DNA of 64,000 nt from Marinisporobacter sp. (GCA_025210395.1 JAOARV010000017.1:1-64000), one strand, 5' to 3'; numbered from the stretch's first letter, positions 18,541 to 27,545 are shown. Numbers and translations: made by a program. The notes: generated by a model not told the origin, from the sequence alone.

Positions 18541-18630
18541 TTGATCTTAAGATTTTTACACCTATAAACCATTGTTACAATTAATTGAATGAGAGAGCAA
18601 CCCCTATTTAAGTCTTTTAGGGTTGGTTTT
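18541..18630 (+). promoter_or_regulatory. Promoter plus attenuator-like hairpin ahead of the dehydrogenase operon
   Basis: TTGATC (18541), a 16-base spacer and TATAAA (18563-18568) form a plausible promoter. About 30 bases into the transcript CAACCCCTA (18598-18606) pairs with TAGGGTTG (18618-18625), followed by GTTTTG. A terminator between promoter and start codon suggests regulated read-through. Confidence 0.5.
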
Positions 18631-18705
18631 GTTGAGTAAAATATGAAGATATTAACAATATAATAAAATTTCTTAGGAATTATAAAATGAATAGGAGGCG
18701 GTTGC

Positions 18706-19836
18706 GTGAAAGAAAGGATACTGAAAAAACTTAAATTTGCTGTTATTGGTGCGGGGCATGGAGGACAAGGAATTGCTGGATATTTAGCTTACAAGGGCTA
18801 TCAAGTAAATTTATATAATCGTAGTATTGAAAGAATAAAAGAAATTAAAAAGAAGGGGTATATTGATCTGACAGGGGAAATTGTTGGTCGAGGAAGATTA
18901 AATTTAGTTACGAATAGCATTGAAAAGGTCATAAAGAATGTAGACGTGATTATGGTCGTATTACCTGCTAGTGCGCATAAATTTATTGCCAAGCAGATGG
19001 CTGCTTTTGTGACTCAAGAACAGTATATTGTATTAAATCCTGGTAGAACAGGAGGAGCGTTAGAATTTAAAAATATTATAGGAAGGCAGAATCCATTGAA
19101 GGAAGTATGTATTGTGGAAGCACAAACTCTTCTTTTTGCATGTAGGGCACTTGAAGAAGGAAAAGTCAAAATATTTAGTAAAAAAGAAGAAGTCAAGGTA
19201 GCTACTCTTCCTGCTATAAGCAATAATCAATTTATTCATGTGATCCATGAAGTGTTTCCAGAATTTACACTCTCTTCTAATGTATTAGAAACTAGCTTTA
19301 ATAATGTAGGCGCTCTTCTTCATCCTATTCCAACTATTTTAAATTGTGGAAGAATAGAAAATACAAAGGGTGATTTTAGATATTATATAGATGGTATTAC
19401 TCCTGCTGTTGCTAAAATTATTGAGCAGGTAGATCATGAAAGAATGCAGGTGGCAAAAGCTTTAGGCATTAGGGTCATGTCATTAAAAGAGTGGTTAGCA
19501 TATACTTATAATGCTTATGGAAATACGTTATGTGAAGCTTTAAAGAATGTAAAAGGATACCTAGGAATTCAAGCACCTATGGATTTAGATACGAGATATA
19601 TTCATGAAGATGTACCCCAGAGCTTAGTACCTATTTGGGATATGGCGAATCATTTAAACATACAAACTCCAACCATTGAAGGCATGATTCATTTAGCATC
19701 TATTCTTCATGATACAGATTATTATAAAAGTGGGAGAAAGGTAATAGATATGGGGCTTGAAGGATTATCTATAAAAGAAATAAAAACCTTTGTAGTAGAG
19801 GGACAAGTAGTAGACACAAGAGGAGTGGTAGCATAA
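18706..19836 (+). CDS. NAD/NADP octopine/nopaline dehydrogenase-family protein
   Basis: 376 residues with a GTG start after an AGGAGGCGG ribosome binding site. An N-terminal Rossmann domain has KFAVIGAGHGGQGIAGYLA (about 11-29) with the NAD(P) glycine motif, followed by VIMVVLPASAHK. The C-terminal helical domain holds a GALLHPIPTILNCGR segment and the conserved His/Asp-rich octopine-dehydrogenase region. Members reductively join amino acids with 2-oxo acids, or oxidise such opines. It overlaps the next gene by one base (TAATG), so the two are translationally coupled. The substrate is not predictable. Confidence 0.8.
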   Translation: MKERILKKLKFAVIGAGHGGQGIAGYLAYKGYQVNLYNRSIERIKEIKKKGYIDLTGEIVGRGRLNLVTNSIEKVIKNVDVIMVVLPASAHKFIAKQMAAFVTQEQYIVLNPGRTGGALEFKNIIGRQNPLKEVCIVEAQTLLFACRALEEGKVKIFSKKEEVKVATLPAISNNQFIHVIHEVFPEFTLSSNVLETSFNNVGALLHPIPTILNCGRIENTKGDFRYYIDGITPAVAKIIEQVDHERMQVAKALGIRVMSLKEWLAYTYNAYGNTLCEALKNVKGYLGIQAPMDLDTRYIHEDVPQSLVPIWDMANHLNIQTPTIEGMIHLASILHDTDYYKSGRKVIDMGLEGLSIKEIKTFVVEGQVVDTRGVVA

Positions 19837-21488
19837 TGAAAAAATTTTTAGGAGCAGCTATTGGAAATTGTGTACATGTAGGTGGAGTTGTAAATTTTTT
19901 AAGACTTTCAGAGGAAGAAGGAAATAAGACAGAATTTTTAGGAGCAGCTGTTAAGATAGAAAAATTAATAGATCATATTATAAAAATAAGACCAGATGTA
20001 GTGAGTATAGGGTTTCGACTAACTCCTGATGCTGTAAGACCTTTGCTAAATAAACTTGAAAAATATATAGCTGAAAAAAATATAAAAAATATTGAATGGG
20101 TTTTTGGTGGAACAAAGCCTGTAGCACAAATTGCAAAGGAATATAAATTCTTTTCTAAAATATTTGATGGAACAGAGGACTTAGATGAAGTGATTGCTTA
20201 TTTAAGAGGGAGGAATTTAAAAGAAGCTGTAGGAAATACCCCTCAAAATATTATTGAAAGAATAGAAGGGAAATACCCCTATCCAGTCATTCGACATCAC
20301 TTCGGATTACCTTCCTTAGAAGATACTTATGAAGGAATTAAAAAAATTTCAGATGCAAAGGTGTTAGACGTAATATCTGTAGGACCTGATCAAAATGCTC
20401 AGGAAAACTTTTTCACACAAGAAAAAATGAATCATGATTTAGATGGTGCTGGAGGAGTACCTTTAAGAAGAGTAGAAGAGTTTGAAGAATTATATCAATC
20501 TTCTAGAAGAGGAAACCATCCCTTATTAAGATGCTATAGTGGAACAGCAGAAGTATTTCAGTTTGCACAAATGCTAAAAGATACGATCAATAATGCTTGG
20601 TGTGCTGTACCTTTATGTTGGTACAATGTATTAGATGGGAGGGGGCAAAGAGAAGTTTTAGATTCTATTACAGAGAGTCAACAATTGATGAAGTGGCATG
20701 CTAATAGAAATATACCTATAGAAGTCAATGAAGCCCATCACTGGAGTTTGAGAGATGCCCATGATACTATTGGTGTAGCTATGGCATATTTAGCAGCATA
20801 TAATGCAAAAAAAATGGGTGTAAAAAATTATATTGCCCAATATATGTTTAATGTACCTCCCTCAATGCATCATAATATGGATCTTGCCAAAATGCTCGCT
20901 AAAATAGAACTGATTGAATCTTTAGAGGATGAAAAATTTAAAGTTTATAGACAAGTAAGAGCAGGACTTGCTAGTTTAAGTGCAGACCTAGATGTGGCAA
21001 AAGGACAGCTAGCTGCTTCTACTTATCTTGCTATGAGTATCAAGCCTCATATTATCCATGTGGTAGGCTTTAGTGAAGCAGACCATGCAGCAAAACCTGA
21101 AGATGTCATTGAAAGCTGTAAAATTGTAAGGGGTGTAATAAGATCTACTCTTCATGGAATAGTAGATATGACAAAGGATCAAGCTGTAATGAATAGAAAA
21201 AATGAATTGATAGAGGAAGTAAAAATATTATTCAATACAATAAAATCTCTATATCCTGAAAGTAAAGATCCTTTTAGTGATCCAAAGGTTCTTACAGATA
21301 TAATTAAAAGGGGTATTATAGATGCTCCCCATCTAAGAGCTAATAAAAGTGCTAAAGGAACCTTAGAAACTAGAATAATAGATGGAAAATGTATGGCATA
21401 TTCTAAAAAGTTAGGAAGAGTCCTATCAGAAAAAGAAAGACTTACTGAACTTTTGAGTGATGAAATAGATAAGAGCTTTTCTGCATGA
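19836..21488 (+). CDS. Cobalamin-binding-like protein with TIM-barrel domain
   Basis: 550 residues. The first ~130 residues look like a B12-binding Rossmann fold (GNCVHVGGV, then SIGFRLTPDAV and VFGGTKP). The usual DxHxxG appears as CxHxxG, so cobalamin binding is likely but not certain. Residues about 180-480 form a barrel-like catalytic part with YSGTAEVFQFAQ, EVNEAHHWSLRDAHD and HVVGFSEADHAAKPEDV. This resembles mutase or methionine-synthase-type proteins annotated by the B12 domain alone. Coupled to the octopine dehydrogenase-like enzyme, it probably acts in amino-acid or opine degradation. I do not recognise a characterised orthologue. Confidence 0.55.
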   Translation: MKKFLGAAIGNCVHVGGVVNFLRLSEEEGNKTEFLGAAVKIEKLIDHIIKIRPDVVSIGFRLTPDAVRPLLNKLEKYIAEKNIKNIEWVFGGTKPVAQIAKEYKFFSKIFDGTEDLDEVIAYLRGRNLKEAVGNTPQNIIERIEGKYPYPVIRHHFGLPSLEDTYEGIKKISDAKVLDVISVGPDQNAQENFFTQEKMNHDLDGAGGVPLRRVEEFEELYQSSRRGNHPLLRCYSGTAEVFQFAQMLKDTINNAWCAVPLCWYNVLDGRGQREVLDSITESQQLMKWHANRNIPIEVNEAHHWSLRDAHDTIGVAMAYLAAYNAKKMGVKNYIAQYMFNVPPSMHHNMDLAKMLAKIELIESLEDEKFKVYRQVRAGLASLSADLDVAKGQLAASTYLAMSIKPHIIHVVGFSEADHAAKPEDVIESCKIVRGVIRSTLHGIVDMTKDQAVMNRKNELIEEVKILFNTIKSLYPESKDPFSDPKVLTDIIKRGIIDAPHLRANKSAKGTLETRIIDGKCMAYSKKLGRVLSEKERLTELLSDEIDKSFSA

Positions 21489-21515
21489 AGGTAGTCGATG
21501 GACTACCTTTTTCCT
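21488..21515. terminator. Terminator between convergent operon and patatin gene
   Basis: AAGGTAGTC/GACTACCTT arms and a T-rich tail. It overlaps the 3' end of the patatin coding region. Confidence 0.75.
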
Positions 21516-22321
21516 TTTAGAACATGTTGAATCTCTTCTATTTTTGAAAGACCTTCTTTATAGCCCTTATCTAGTAAAGCATTTGCTTTTTTAAAATCCA
21601 TTGGACTAAAATCCTTCATATTCAGATCAATAACAATATCTGCTTTTTTAAGCTCACTACGAGCAACTTTGTTTTGCATGATCAAAAATGATTTTAAGAT
21701 GATTTCAAAGCTGTTTTTAGGATGCCAATGATTAAAATCAGGAGATAAGTTAATGGCAATAATTATAGTTGCACCCATTTCCCTTAAAATACTAACAGGG
21801 ACATTATTAACAACGCCTCCATCTACTAATGTGCGATTATTGAATAAAACAGGATGGAATATGCCAGGAATAGCAGTAGAGGCACGAATGGCTGTAGAAA
21901 TATTGCCAGAATCAATAATGATTTCTGCTCCTGTAATTAAGTCAGTAGTAATGGCCGAAAAAGGGATTTTTGCATCTGAAAATGTTTTGTTTCCAATAAG
22001 GTTATATAAAAATTTTTCCATAGGCTCATTCGTTAATAGTCCTCCTAAAGGTAGAGAAATACGACATAAATGATTCCAATGAGTACTCGTTGCAAGACTT
22101 GAAAGCTTTTTAGTAGATGTACCTAAAGCATACAATCCACCTACTAAAGAACCTATACTTGTACCACTTATAAAGTGAATAGGAATATTATTTTCTTCTA
22201 AAGCTTTGAGGATGCCTATATGAGCGATCCCCCAGACGGCCCCCCCTCCTAGGGCTAAACCTACAGAAGGAGAAGTTTTCTTTTTGAAATTGAGAAATTT
22301 TTTTACAAAATCCATAGGCAC
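21503..22321 (-). CDS. Patatin-like phospholipase family protein
   Basis: 272 residues. The patatin dyad is complete: the oxyanion GGGAVWG (about 24-30), the nucleophile elbow GTSIGSLVG (about 54-62) and the catalytic Asp in DGGVVNNVPV (about 167). These cytoplasmic RssA/YlbK-type proteins are predicted serine lipid acyl hydrolases; the substrate is unknown. There is no signal peptide. It is a single gene convergent with the B12-like operon. The start at 22321 (MPMDFVKKFLNFKKK) is the first Met; the downstream Met at residue 3 is also possible. Confidence 0.88.
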   Translation of the reverse strand: MPMDFVKKFLNFKKKTSPSVGLALGGGAVWGIAHIGILKALEENNIPIHFISGTSIGSLVGGLYALGTSTKKLSSLATSTHWNHLCRISLPLGGLLTNEPMEKFLYNLIGNKTFSDAKIPFSAITTDLITGAEIIIDSGNISTAIRASTAIPGIFHPVLFNNRTLVDGGVVNNVPVSILREMGATIIIAINLSPDFNHWHPKNSFEIILKSFLIMQNKVARSELKKADIVIDLNMKDFSPMDFKKANALLDKGYKEGLSKIEEIQHVLKGKR

Positions 22322-22480
22322 ACAACCTTTATCTTTTTATGTAATAGTATATGCTATAGGTTAAATTGTTTCTACTATAAGAAAATATATTATAATCATA
22401 CACCATAATAAGCTTCTTTGCATAATATGTAATGAAATCATAAAAGCATATGTACTAGCCTTTTGAATGGAGGGGGTAAA

Positions 22481-23044
22481 GTGGAGGAGGTTAATAGAGA
22501 AGAATTAACCATAAAGGATTTAGAAATGGAGGATTTAGATGTAAAAGAATTAGAGCAGATAGAAAAAACATCTAATAAAGGTTTATCAGAAATGATCACA
22601 AGCCTTTTAAGCAATGACAAGATATTACCAATTTTATTGTATGCATTGATTAATAACCAAGAGAAAAAAAAGACAAAATATTATTTGGGAGATCAATTAA
22701 ATAATATTGTAGAAAAGGCAGAAAATGTTTTAGATGTTTTGTATGCATTAGATGAATATACGAAGGAAGAATATGAATACAATGGTACTTATAAGCAAGG
22801 TCAACCTATGGAATTGTTAGAAGTAATCAGACCTCATGTACATGGTAATGGCAGACAAAAAATAGATCAGGCACTTGAAGTAAATAATTGTATGAATCGA
22901 CTGAAGAAAAATAATGGAAATGATCTATTAGAAGCTTTTGATAATATTACAAATATATTAGAAATACTAGAAATAAAAAAGGGCTCTGATATGAGAAAAA
23001 CTTTAAATAAAGCAAAAGCCATTATAGAAATTATGAAAAGGTAA
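22481..23044 (+). CDS. Hypothetical acidic helical protein
   Basis: 187 residues if the GTG at 22481 is used, which has AGGGGG four bases upstream; a TTG at 22463 would add six residues. The N-terminal ~35 residues are highly acidic (EELTIKDLEMEDLDVKELEQIE), followed by predicted helices and a Gly/Gln linker-like segment (EYNGTYKQGQ). There is no membrane segment and no known motif. A terminator follows immediately. I do not recognise the family. Confidence 0.65.
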   Translation: MEEVNREELTIKDLEMEDLDVKELEQIEKTSNKGLSEMITSLLSNDKILPILLYALINNQEKKKTKYYLGDQLNNIVEKAENVLDVLYALDEYTKEEYEYNGTYKQGQPMELLEVIRPHVHGNGRQKIDQALEVNNCMNRLKKNNGNDLLEAFDNITNILEILEIKKGSDMRKTLNKAKAIIEIMKR

Positions 23045-23071
23045 AAGTTTCTGCTATGCAGGAACTTTTTT
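23043..23071 (+). terminator. Terminator of the hypothetical gene
   Basis: AAAGTTTCTGC pairs with GCAGGAACTTT across a 3-base loop, followed by T residues. Confidence 0.8.
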
Positions 23072-23210
23072 CTTAATGGGTTTAGGGAATACTATTTATA
23101 AGCTGCATGCTTGTAAAATTTTGAAAATTTATATTGACAGTATAAGAAAAATATACTAAAATGTAATTACACCCCCTGTGGGAGGGGGTTGAAATAAAGG
23201 AGGTAGGTTT

Positions 23211-23516
23211 ATGTATATAAATATTACAGATAAAGCGCAAGAAATGATTAAAAAGCAATTAAAGAACCAAAACTCCGAAAATTCATTCTTAAGAATATAT
23301 ATTAAGGGTTTTGGATGAGGTGGCCCAACCTTTGGAATAGCTCTGGAAGGGTTAAAAAATGATGAAAAGGATTATTTGGAAGAAACAAAGGATCTAAAGA
23401 TGATTGTAGAAAAAGATTTATTAGACCAGTTTAAAAATTTTAAAATAGACTATTCTAATGGATGGTTTGCTAAAGGATTTAAAATTATTGCTGGTGTAGG
23501 AGGTTCTGATTGTTAG
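23211..23516 (+). CDS. HesB-like selenoprotein (TGA at codon 36 read as selenocysteine)
   Basis: 101 residues. Reading from the ATG at 23211 (ribosome binding site AAAGGAGGT), the frame is open except for one TGA at 23316-23318, then continues to TAG at 23514. The context is IYIKGFG-U-GGPTFGIALEG, exactly where HesB/IscA proteins carry their first conserved Cys; the C-terminus GGSDC supplies another thiol. HesB-like (seleno)proteins are a described clostridial family (TIGR01911) thought to act in Fe-S or metal handling. A weak SECIS-like stem lies just after the TGA. It is followed 13 bases later by a membrane 4Fe-4S protein. Ordinary ORF callers would split or lose this gene. Confidence 0.9.
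23316..23353 (+). promoter_or_regulatory. Candidate bacterial SECIS element
   Basis: Immediately downstream of the TGA, AACCTT (23327-23332) can pair with AAGGGTT (23347-23353, one bulged G), leaving a ~14-base loop rich in G and U. Position and size suit SelB recruitment. The pairing is short, so confidence is moderate. Confidence 0.45.
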
Positions 23517-23529
23517 AAAGGAGAATAAA

Positions 23530-24030
23530 ATGGCTGTAAAAAAATCACATCAATCATGGTCATGGATTTTAATGGTTATATTTATAACCTTATCTATTGT
23601 TGATATACGTTTTGGATTATTGGGATTTATTTGTATGGGTGCTCCTATTTATCATGCATTACGAGGAGAAGGAAAGATTCATTGTTCAAAATACTGTCCG
23701 AGGGGATCTATATTAGGTAAATTCTTACAGCTTGTAAGTTTCAATAATCAATTACCAAAAGCCTTTAGAGGAAGAAAAGCGAAAAATATATTATTGAGCA
23801 TAATGATGATCATGTTTACCATATCCTTGTATCATGCATTTCACCAACCTAATGTGATAAAGGCTGTAGCCTTTGCTGTTTTTAGATTAATGATGGTATC
23901 CTTTGTGTTAGGGATTATAATGGGCGTGATTTTTAAGCCAAGAAGCTGGTGTCAAGTTTGTCCTATGGGGCATGGAACAGCTCTTATTAAAGAATCCCAA
24001 GATAAAAAAGCATCAAAAAAAGTTAAATGA
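23530..24030 (+). CDS. Membrane 4Fe-4S binding protein (NapH/polyferredoxin-like)
   Basis: 166 residues with about four membrane segments (12-35, 78-95, 105-125, plus a short one) and two cysteine groups: CMGAPIYHALRGEGKIHCSKYCPRG (about 36-60) and WCQVCPMGHG (about 143-152). The paired CxxxCP-type clusters at the membrane face resemble truncated NapH/CcoG-type electron-transfer proteins. The tight spacing (13 bases) after the HesB-like selenoprotein suggests the selenoprotein inserts or services its clusters. The C-terminus is Lys-rich. The electron partners are unknown. Confidence 0.75.
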   Translation: MAVKKSHQSWSWILMVIFITLSIVDIRFGLLGFICMGAPIYHALRGEGKIHCSKYCPRGSILGKFLQLVSFNNQLPKAFRGRKAKNILLSIMMIMFTISLYHAFHQPNVIKAVAFAVFRLMMVSFVLGIIMGVIFKPRSWCQVCPMGHGTALIKESQDKKASKKVK

Positions 24031-24110
24031 TCCCCTTGCTTTTGTGAATAAAGGAGTAGTATAGTGGGTATAGAATGATTAGGTGTTAAATGATAAAGGA
24101 GGCGTTTTAT

Positions 24111-24341
24111 ATGAATAAAAATGTAGTTGTTTACTCAAGTAGCACATGTGTGTATTGTAAGGATGCCAAGGATTATCTTCAAGCATTAGGTGTTGAATAT
24201 ACAGAAAAAAATGTTTCTACTGATATGGTAGCTAGAAAGGAATTAATCCAAAAAGGATTCATGGGTGTACCTGTGATCATGATAGGGGAAGAAACTATTC
24301 AAGGATTTGATAAAGGTAAAATTGATGAATTATTAAAATAA
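24111..24341 (+). CDS. Glutaredoxin-family thiol-disulfide protein
   Basis: 76 residues. A thioredoxin fold with the CVYC active site (Cys13, Cys16), the cis-Pro loop GVPVIMIG and a C-terminal FDKGKIDELL helix is typical of YruB/NrdH-type glutaredoxin-like proteins. The ATG at 24111 is chosen because AAAGGAGGCG lies before it; an upstream ATG at 24090 is inside that leader. It probably reduces disulfides using thioredoxin reductase. A very stable terminator follows. Confidence 0.9.
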   Translation: MNKNVVVYSSSTCVYCKDAKDYLQALGVEYTEKNVSTDMVARKELIQKGFMGVPVIMIGEETIQGFDKGKIDELLK

Positions 24342-24345
24342 AAAG

Positions 24346-24380
24346 CGTGTTGCGATGAAAAATCGCAGCACGTTTTTTAT
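24346..24380 (+). terminator. Terminator of the glutaredoxin gene
   Basis: CGTGTTGCGAT (24346-24356) pairs with ATCGCAGCACG (24362-24372), followed by TTTTTT. Confidence 0.9.
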
Positions 24381-24462
24381 TTTAATGAAAATTTGTTTAA
24401 AATTCTTCCAAATTGCTAACAATTATATAGGAGAGAAAAGAGTACCAGATAGAAAGGAACGA

Positions 24463-25473
24463 ATGCATATGAGAATTGGCATACCTAGAGGATTATTCTA
24501 TTACTATTATTATCCTCTTTGGACAAAATTTTTTGAAATGTTAGGAGCAGAGGTAGTTGTATCCAAAAGAACGAATAAACAGATTGTAGATAGTGGTGTA
24601 AAGTGTACAGTAGATGATGCATGCCTTCCTGTAAAGGTATATCATGGTCATGTAGTAGATTTAAAGGATGAAGTAGATTTTATATTTGTGCCTAAAATCA
24701 TGAGCATTTATGAAAATGAATATATTTGTCCCAAATTTTGTGGGCTTCCAGAAATGGTGAAAAGTTCAATAAAGGATTTGCCACCCCTGATAGATACGAC
24801 TATTGATTTTTACAAATCAAAGAAAAAATTATTAAAAACTGTACAGGAAATCGGAAAACATATAACAAATGATAAAAATAAAATCAAATTTGCCTTTGAA
24901 GAAGCATTAAAACAGCATAAAAGCTATATGGGGCATATGAAAAGTGGGATACTGCCTACAGATATGGATGGCAATAAAATTGTTTACTATATGGATACTT
25001 ATAAGCATAAACAAAAGATCCTTCTTTTAGGACATCCTTATAACATTTATGACGAGTACCTAAGTATGAATATCATAGAAAAACTAAGGAAAAATAATCT
25101 TGAGGTGATCACACAAGATACTTTTGATACCACATTGATTAATAAAAAGGCAGAAATGATGGATAAAAAGATGTTTTGGAGCTTTGGAAGGAAAGTATTA
25201 GGAGCAGCTCTTTATGCCATGGAACAAGAAGATATTCAAGGGATTATTTATCTATCAAGCTTTGGATGTGGGATTGATTCGGTTATTGCAGATATCATAG
25301 AAAGAAGAACGAGAAGGAATTCTAATAAACCATTTATATTGCTTACTTTAGATGAGCATACAGGAGAAGCTGGAATAGATACAAGAATAGAGGCTTTTGT
25401 AGATATGATTAAATGGAGGGGAAAAAATGAAAATTACATTTCCACATATGGGAAATATGTATCTACCCGTTAA
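24463..25473 (+). CDS. Acyl-CoA dehydratase activase-related protein (DUF2229), first of three
   Basis: 336 residues from the ATG at 24463 (MHMRIGIPRGLFYYY). A longer frame opens at 24355 but that start lies inside the preceding terminator, so I reject it; AGAAAGGA precedes 24463. Visible elements are IGIPRG, CTVDDACLPVK, CPKFCGLP and the C-terminal LSSFGCGIDS...LTLDEHTGEAG typical of DUF2229/CoA-substrate-specific activase-linked proteins. The cysteines probably bind Fe-S clusters. The 3' end overlaps the next gene by 47 bases. Confidence 0.82.
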   Translation: MHMRIGIPRGLFYYYYYPLWTKFFEMLGAEVVVSKRTNKQIVDSGVKCTVDDACLPVKVYHGHVVDLKDEVDFIFVPKIMSIYENEYICPKFCGLPEMVKSSIKDLPPLIDTTIDFYKSKKKLLKTVQEIGKHITNDKNKIKFAFEEALKQHKSYMGHMKSGILPTDMDGNKIVYYMDTYKHKQKILLLGHPYNIYDEYLSMNIIEKLRKNNLEVITQDTFDTTLINKKAEMMDKKMFWSFGRKVLGAALYAMEQEDIQGIIYLSSFGCGIDSVIADIIERRTRRNSNKPFILLTLDEHTGEAGIDTRIEAFVDMIKWRGKNENYISTYGKYVSTR

Positions 25474-26536
25474 AGCAATGTTTGATGATCTGGGGGTAGA
25501 GGTAGTATTACCTCCTAAAAATAGTAAAAAAACATTAGAAATAGGAACAAAATATTCACCAGAGCTTATTTGTTTGCCTATGAAAATCAATTTAGGAAAC
25601 TATATAGAAAGCATACAAAAGGGTGCAGATACGATTGTTGTGACAGGAAGCTGTGGTCCTTGTAGATTTGGATATTTTGCAGAGGTAGAAAAAGAAATTT
25701 TGAAGGATTTAGGATATGATGTAGAGTTTGTTGTCTTAGAAGCTCCTGAGGGAGATATGAAAGAGCTCTATCGTCGAATTAGTAAAATTGCTAATACAAG
25801 AAATATGGTTAAAATTGCTAAGGGGTTAAAGGGCGGTATTGGTGTACTCAAAAAAATTGATAAGTTTGAAGAGACTGTATTAAGGGTAAGACCTTATGAA
25901 AAAAATAAAGGAGAAATTGACAAGCTTTATAAAACCCTTATAAAAAGTCTTGAGAATAGTACAGGATCTCAAGCTATGATAGAACTGATCAATGAAGCTC
26001 AAAAGCACATAGAAAAGATTCCAATTGACCCAGATAGAGATGTTTTAAAGGTTGGGCTTGTTGGAGAAATTTATACTATCATAGAAGATTTTGCAAATAT
26101 TGATATTGGTAAAAAATTAAATGATTTAGGTGTAGAAGTACATAAATCTCATACGACTTCAGGGTGGCTGCTAGAGCATCTATTTTATAATAGCATAGGA
26201 AGTACAAGAGAGAAGGATATAAGAAATGCTGCAAAACCATATGTAAAAACTATGGTGGGAGGGCATGGAAGAGAAACTATAGGGCATACGATTCTTTATG
26301 CACAAGAAGGCTATGATGGGGTTATACAGGTAATGCCTTTTACATGTATGCCTGAAATCGTTGCCATGAGTTTACTTCCACAAGTACAAAATGCGTATAA
26401 TATTCCTATTATGACACTTATTATAGATGAGATGACAGGAGAAGCTGGATATATTACAAGACTTGAAGCGTATATTGATTTACTAAGAAATAGGAGGGGA
26501 AAATATAAAAATGAAAAAATGTTATCTTGGCGTTGA
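25427..26536 (+). CDS. Acyl-CoA dehydratase activase-related protein, second of three
   Basis: 369 residues. It is paralogous in layout to the preceding product: KITFPHMGNMYLPVK at the start, SPELICLPMKINLGNY and TGSCGPCRFGYF in the middle, and MPFTCMPEIVAMS...LIIDEMTGEAG at the end. In many bacteria these parts belong to one very large polypeptide of about 1,400 residues that also carries the ATPase; here they are separate genes. GGAGGGG precedes the ATG inside the upstream gene, and the 3' end overlaps the ATPase gene by 26 bases. Confidence 0.82.
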   Translation: MKITFPHMGNMYLPVKAMFDDLGVEVVLPPKNSKKTLEIGTKYSPELICLPMKINLGNYIESIQKGADTIVVTGSCGPCRFGYFAEVEKEILKDLGYDVEFVVLEAPEGDMKELYRRISKIANTRNMVKIAKGLKGGIGVLKKIDKFEETVLRVRPYEKNKGEIDKLYKTLIKSLENSTGSQAMIELINEAQKHIEKIPIDPDRDVLKVGLVGEIYTIIEDFANIDIGKKLNDLGVEVHKSHTTSGWLLEHLFYNSIGSTREKDIRNAAKPYVKTMVGGHGRETIGHTILYAQEGYDGVIQVMPFTCMPEIVAMSLLPQVQNAYNIPIMTLIIDEMTGEAGYITRLEAYIDLLRNRRGKYKNEKMLSWR

Positions 26537-27497
26537 TATTGGATCAGTGAGTACAAATATTATTGCCATGGATGAAGATGAAAAGGTAATAGATACATTA
26601 TATTTAAGAACCCAAGGAAAACCTATTGATACGGTAAAAAAAGGACTTTCAGAAATGCAGAAGCGATTAGGTAATGATGTACAAGTACTAGGGGTAGGTA
26701 CTACTGGGAGTGGTAGGAATCTTGGTGGGATTATGGTAGGAGCTGATGTAATAAAAAATGAAATTACAGCCCATGGTGTTGCAGCTCTCCATTTTGTTCC
26801 CAATGTAAAAACAATCATAGAAATTGGAGGGCAAGATTCTAAAATTATTCTTCTTAGAGATGGTGTTTTATATGATTTTGCTATGAATACAGTTTGTGCT
26901 GCAGGAACAGGGTCCTTTTTAGATAGACAAGCAGAAAGATTAAATATTCCTATAGAAGAATTTGGAGAAATGGCACTCAAATCAAAATCAACTGTAAGGA
27001 TTGCAGGAAGATGTGCTGTGTTTGCAGAGTCAGATATGATTCATAAACAACAACTAGGGCATAATCAAGAAGATATTATTAATGGTTTATGTGAAGCCCT
27101 TGTAAGAAATTATTTAAACAATTTAGGAAAGGGCAAAGAAATAGAAGGACCTGTAATCTTTCAAGGTGGAGTTGCTGCAAATGTAGGCATAAAAAGAGCT
27201 TTTGAAAGAATATTAGGGTGCCAAGTAGTAGTACCGAAGTTTGCAAATGTAATGGGAGCTATTGGATCAGCTCTTCTTGCAAAGGAAGAGGTAGGAAGAA
27301 TTGGAAAAACTAATTTTAAAGGCTTTGAGGTTGCAGATAGTAACTATACTGTAAAAAGCTTTGAATGTGAACATTGTCCAAATATGTGTGAAGTAGTAGA
27401 ATTTTATAGAGACAATAGAATGGTCGCAAGATGGGGAGATAAGTGTGGTCGTTGGAGTAATAATATGAGTGAAAAAAGAGAAAAGATCGCTCAATAA
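26511..27497 (+). CDS. Acyl-CoA dehydratase activase-type ATPase, third of three
   Basis: 328 residues. ASKHA ATPase with CYLGVDIGSVSTN, EIGGQDSK, CAAGTGSFLDRQAERL, AGRCAVFAESDM and FQGGVAANVG, followed by a Cys-rich tail (SFECEHCPNMCEVVEF, WGDKCGRW) absent from the smaller activator at 15278. The shared operon and overlaps mean it should energise the two DUF2229 proteins made from the same message. The substrate is unknown; family context suggests ATP-driven low-potential reduction in the cytoplasm. Confidence 0.88.
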   Translation: MKKCYLGVDIGSVSTNIIAMDEDEKVIDTLYLRTQGKPIDTVKKGLSEMQKRLGNDVQVLGVGTTGSGRNLGGIMVGADVIKNEITAHGVAALHFVPNVKTIIEIGGQDSKIILLRDGVLYDFAMNTVCAAGTGSFLDRQAERLNIPIEEFGEMALKSKSTVRIAGRCAVFAESDMIHKQQLGHNQEDIINGLCEALVRNYLNNLGKGKEIEGPVIFQGGVAANVGIKRAFERILGCQVVVPKFANVMGAIGSALLAKEEVGRIGKTNFKGFEVADSNYTVKSFECEHCPNMCEVVEFYRDNRMVARWGDKCGRWSNNMSEKREKIAQ

Positions 27498-27545
27498 ATA
27501 TCTTTCCTATGTTAAATTAAAAAAATATAAGAAGTAGATTAAAGA

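Noticed and set aside
18291-18705. Cobalamin riboswitch before the B12-binding-like gene
   Set aside because: No B12-box-like core or matching stem arrangement could be found.
23211-23516. TGA in the HesB-like gene as a simple nonsense mutation
   Set aside because: The protein continues conserved after it, the position equals the known Sec site of the family, and the ribosome binding site and neighbours are intact.
24355-24462. N-terminal extension of the first DUF2229 gene from the ATG at 24355
   Set aside because: That start is inside the glutaredoxin terminator and has no ribosome binding site; the conserved protein begins at 24463 or 24469.
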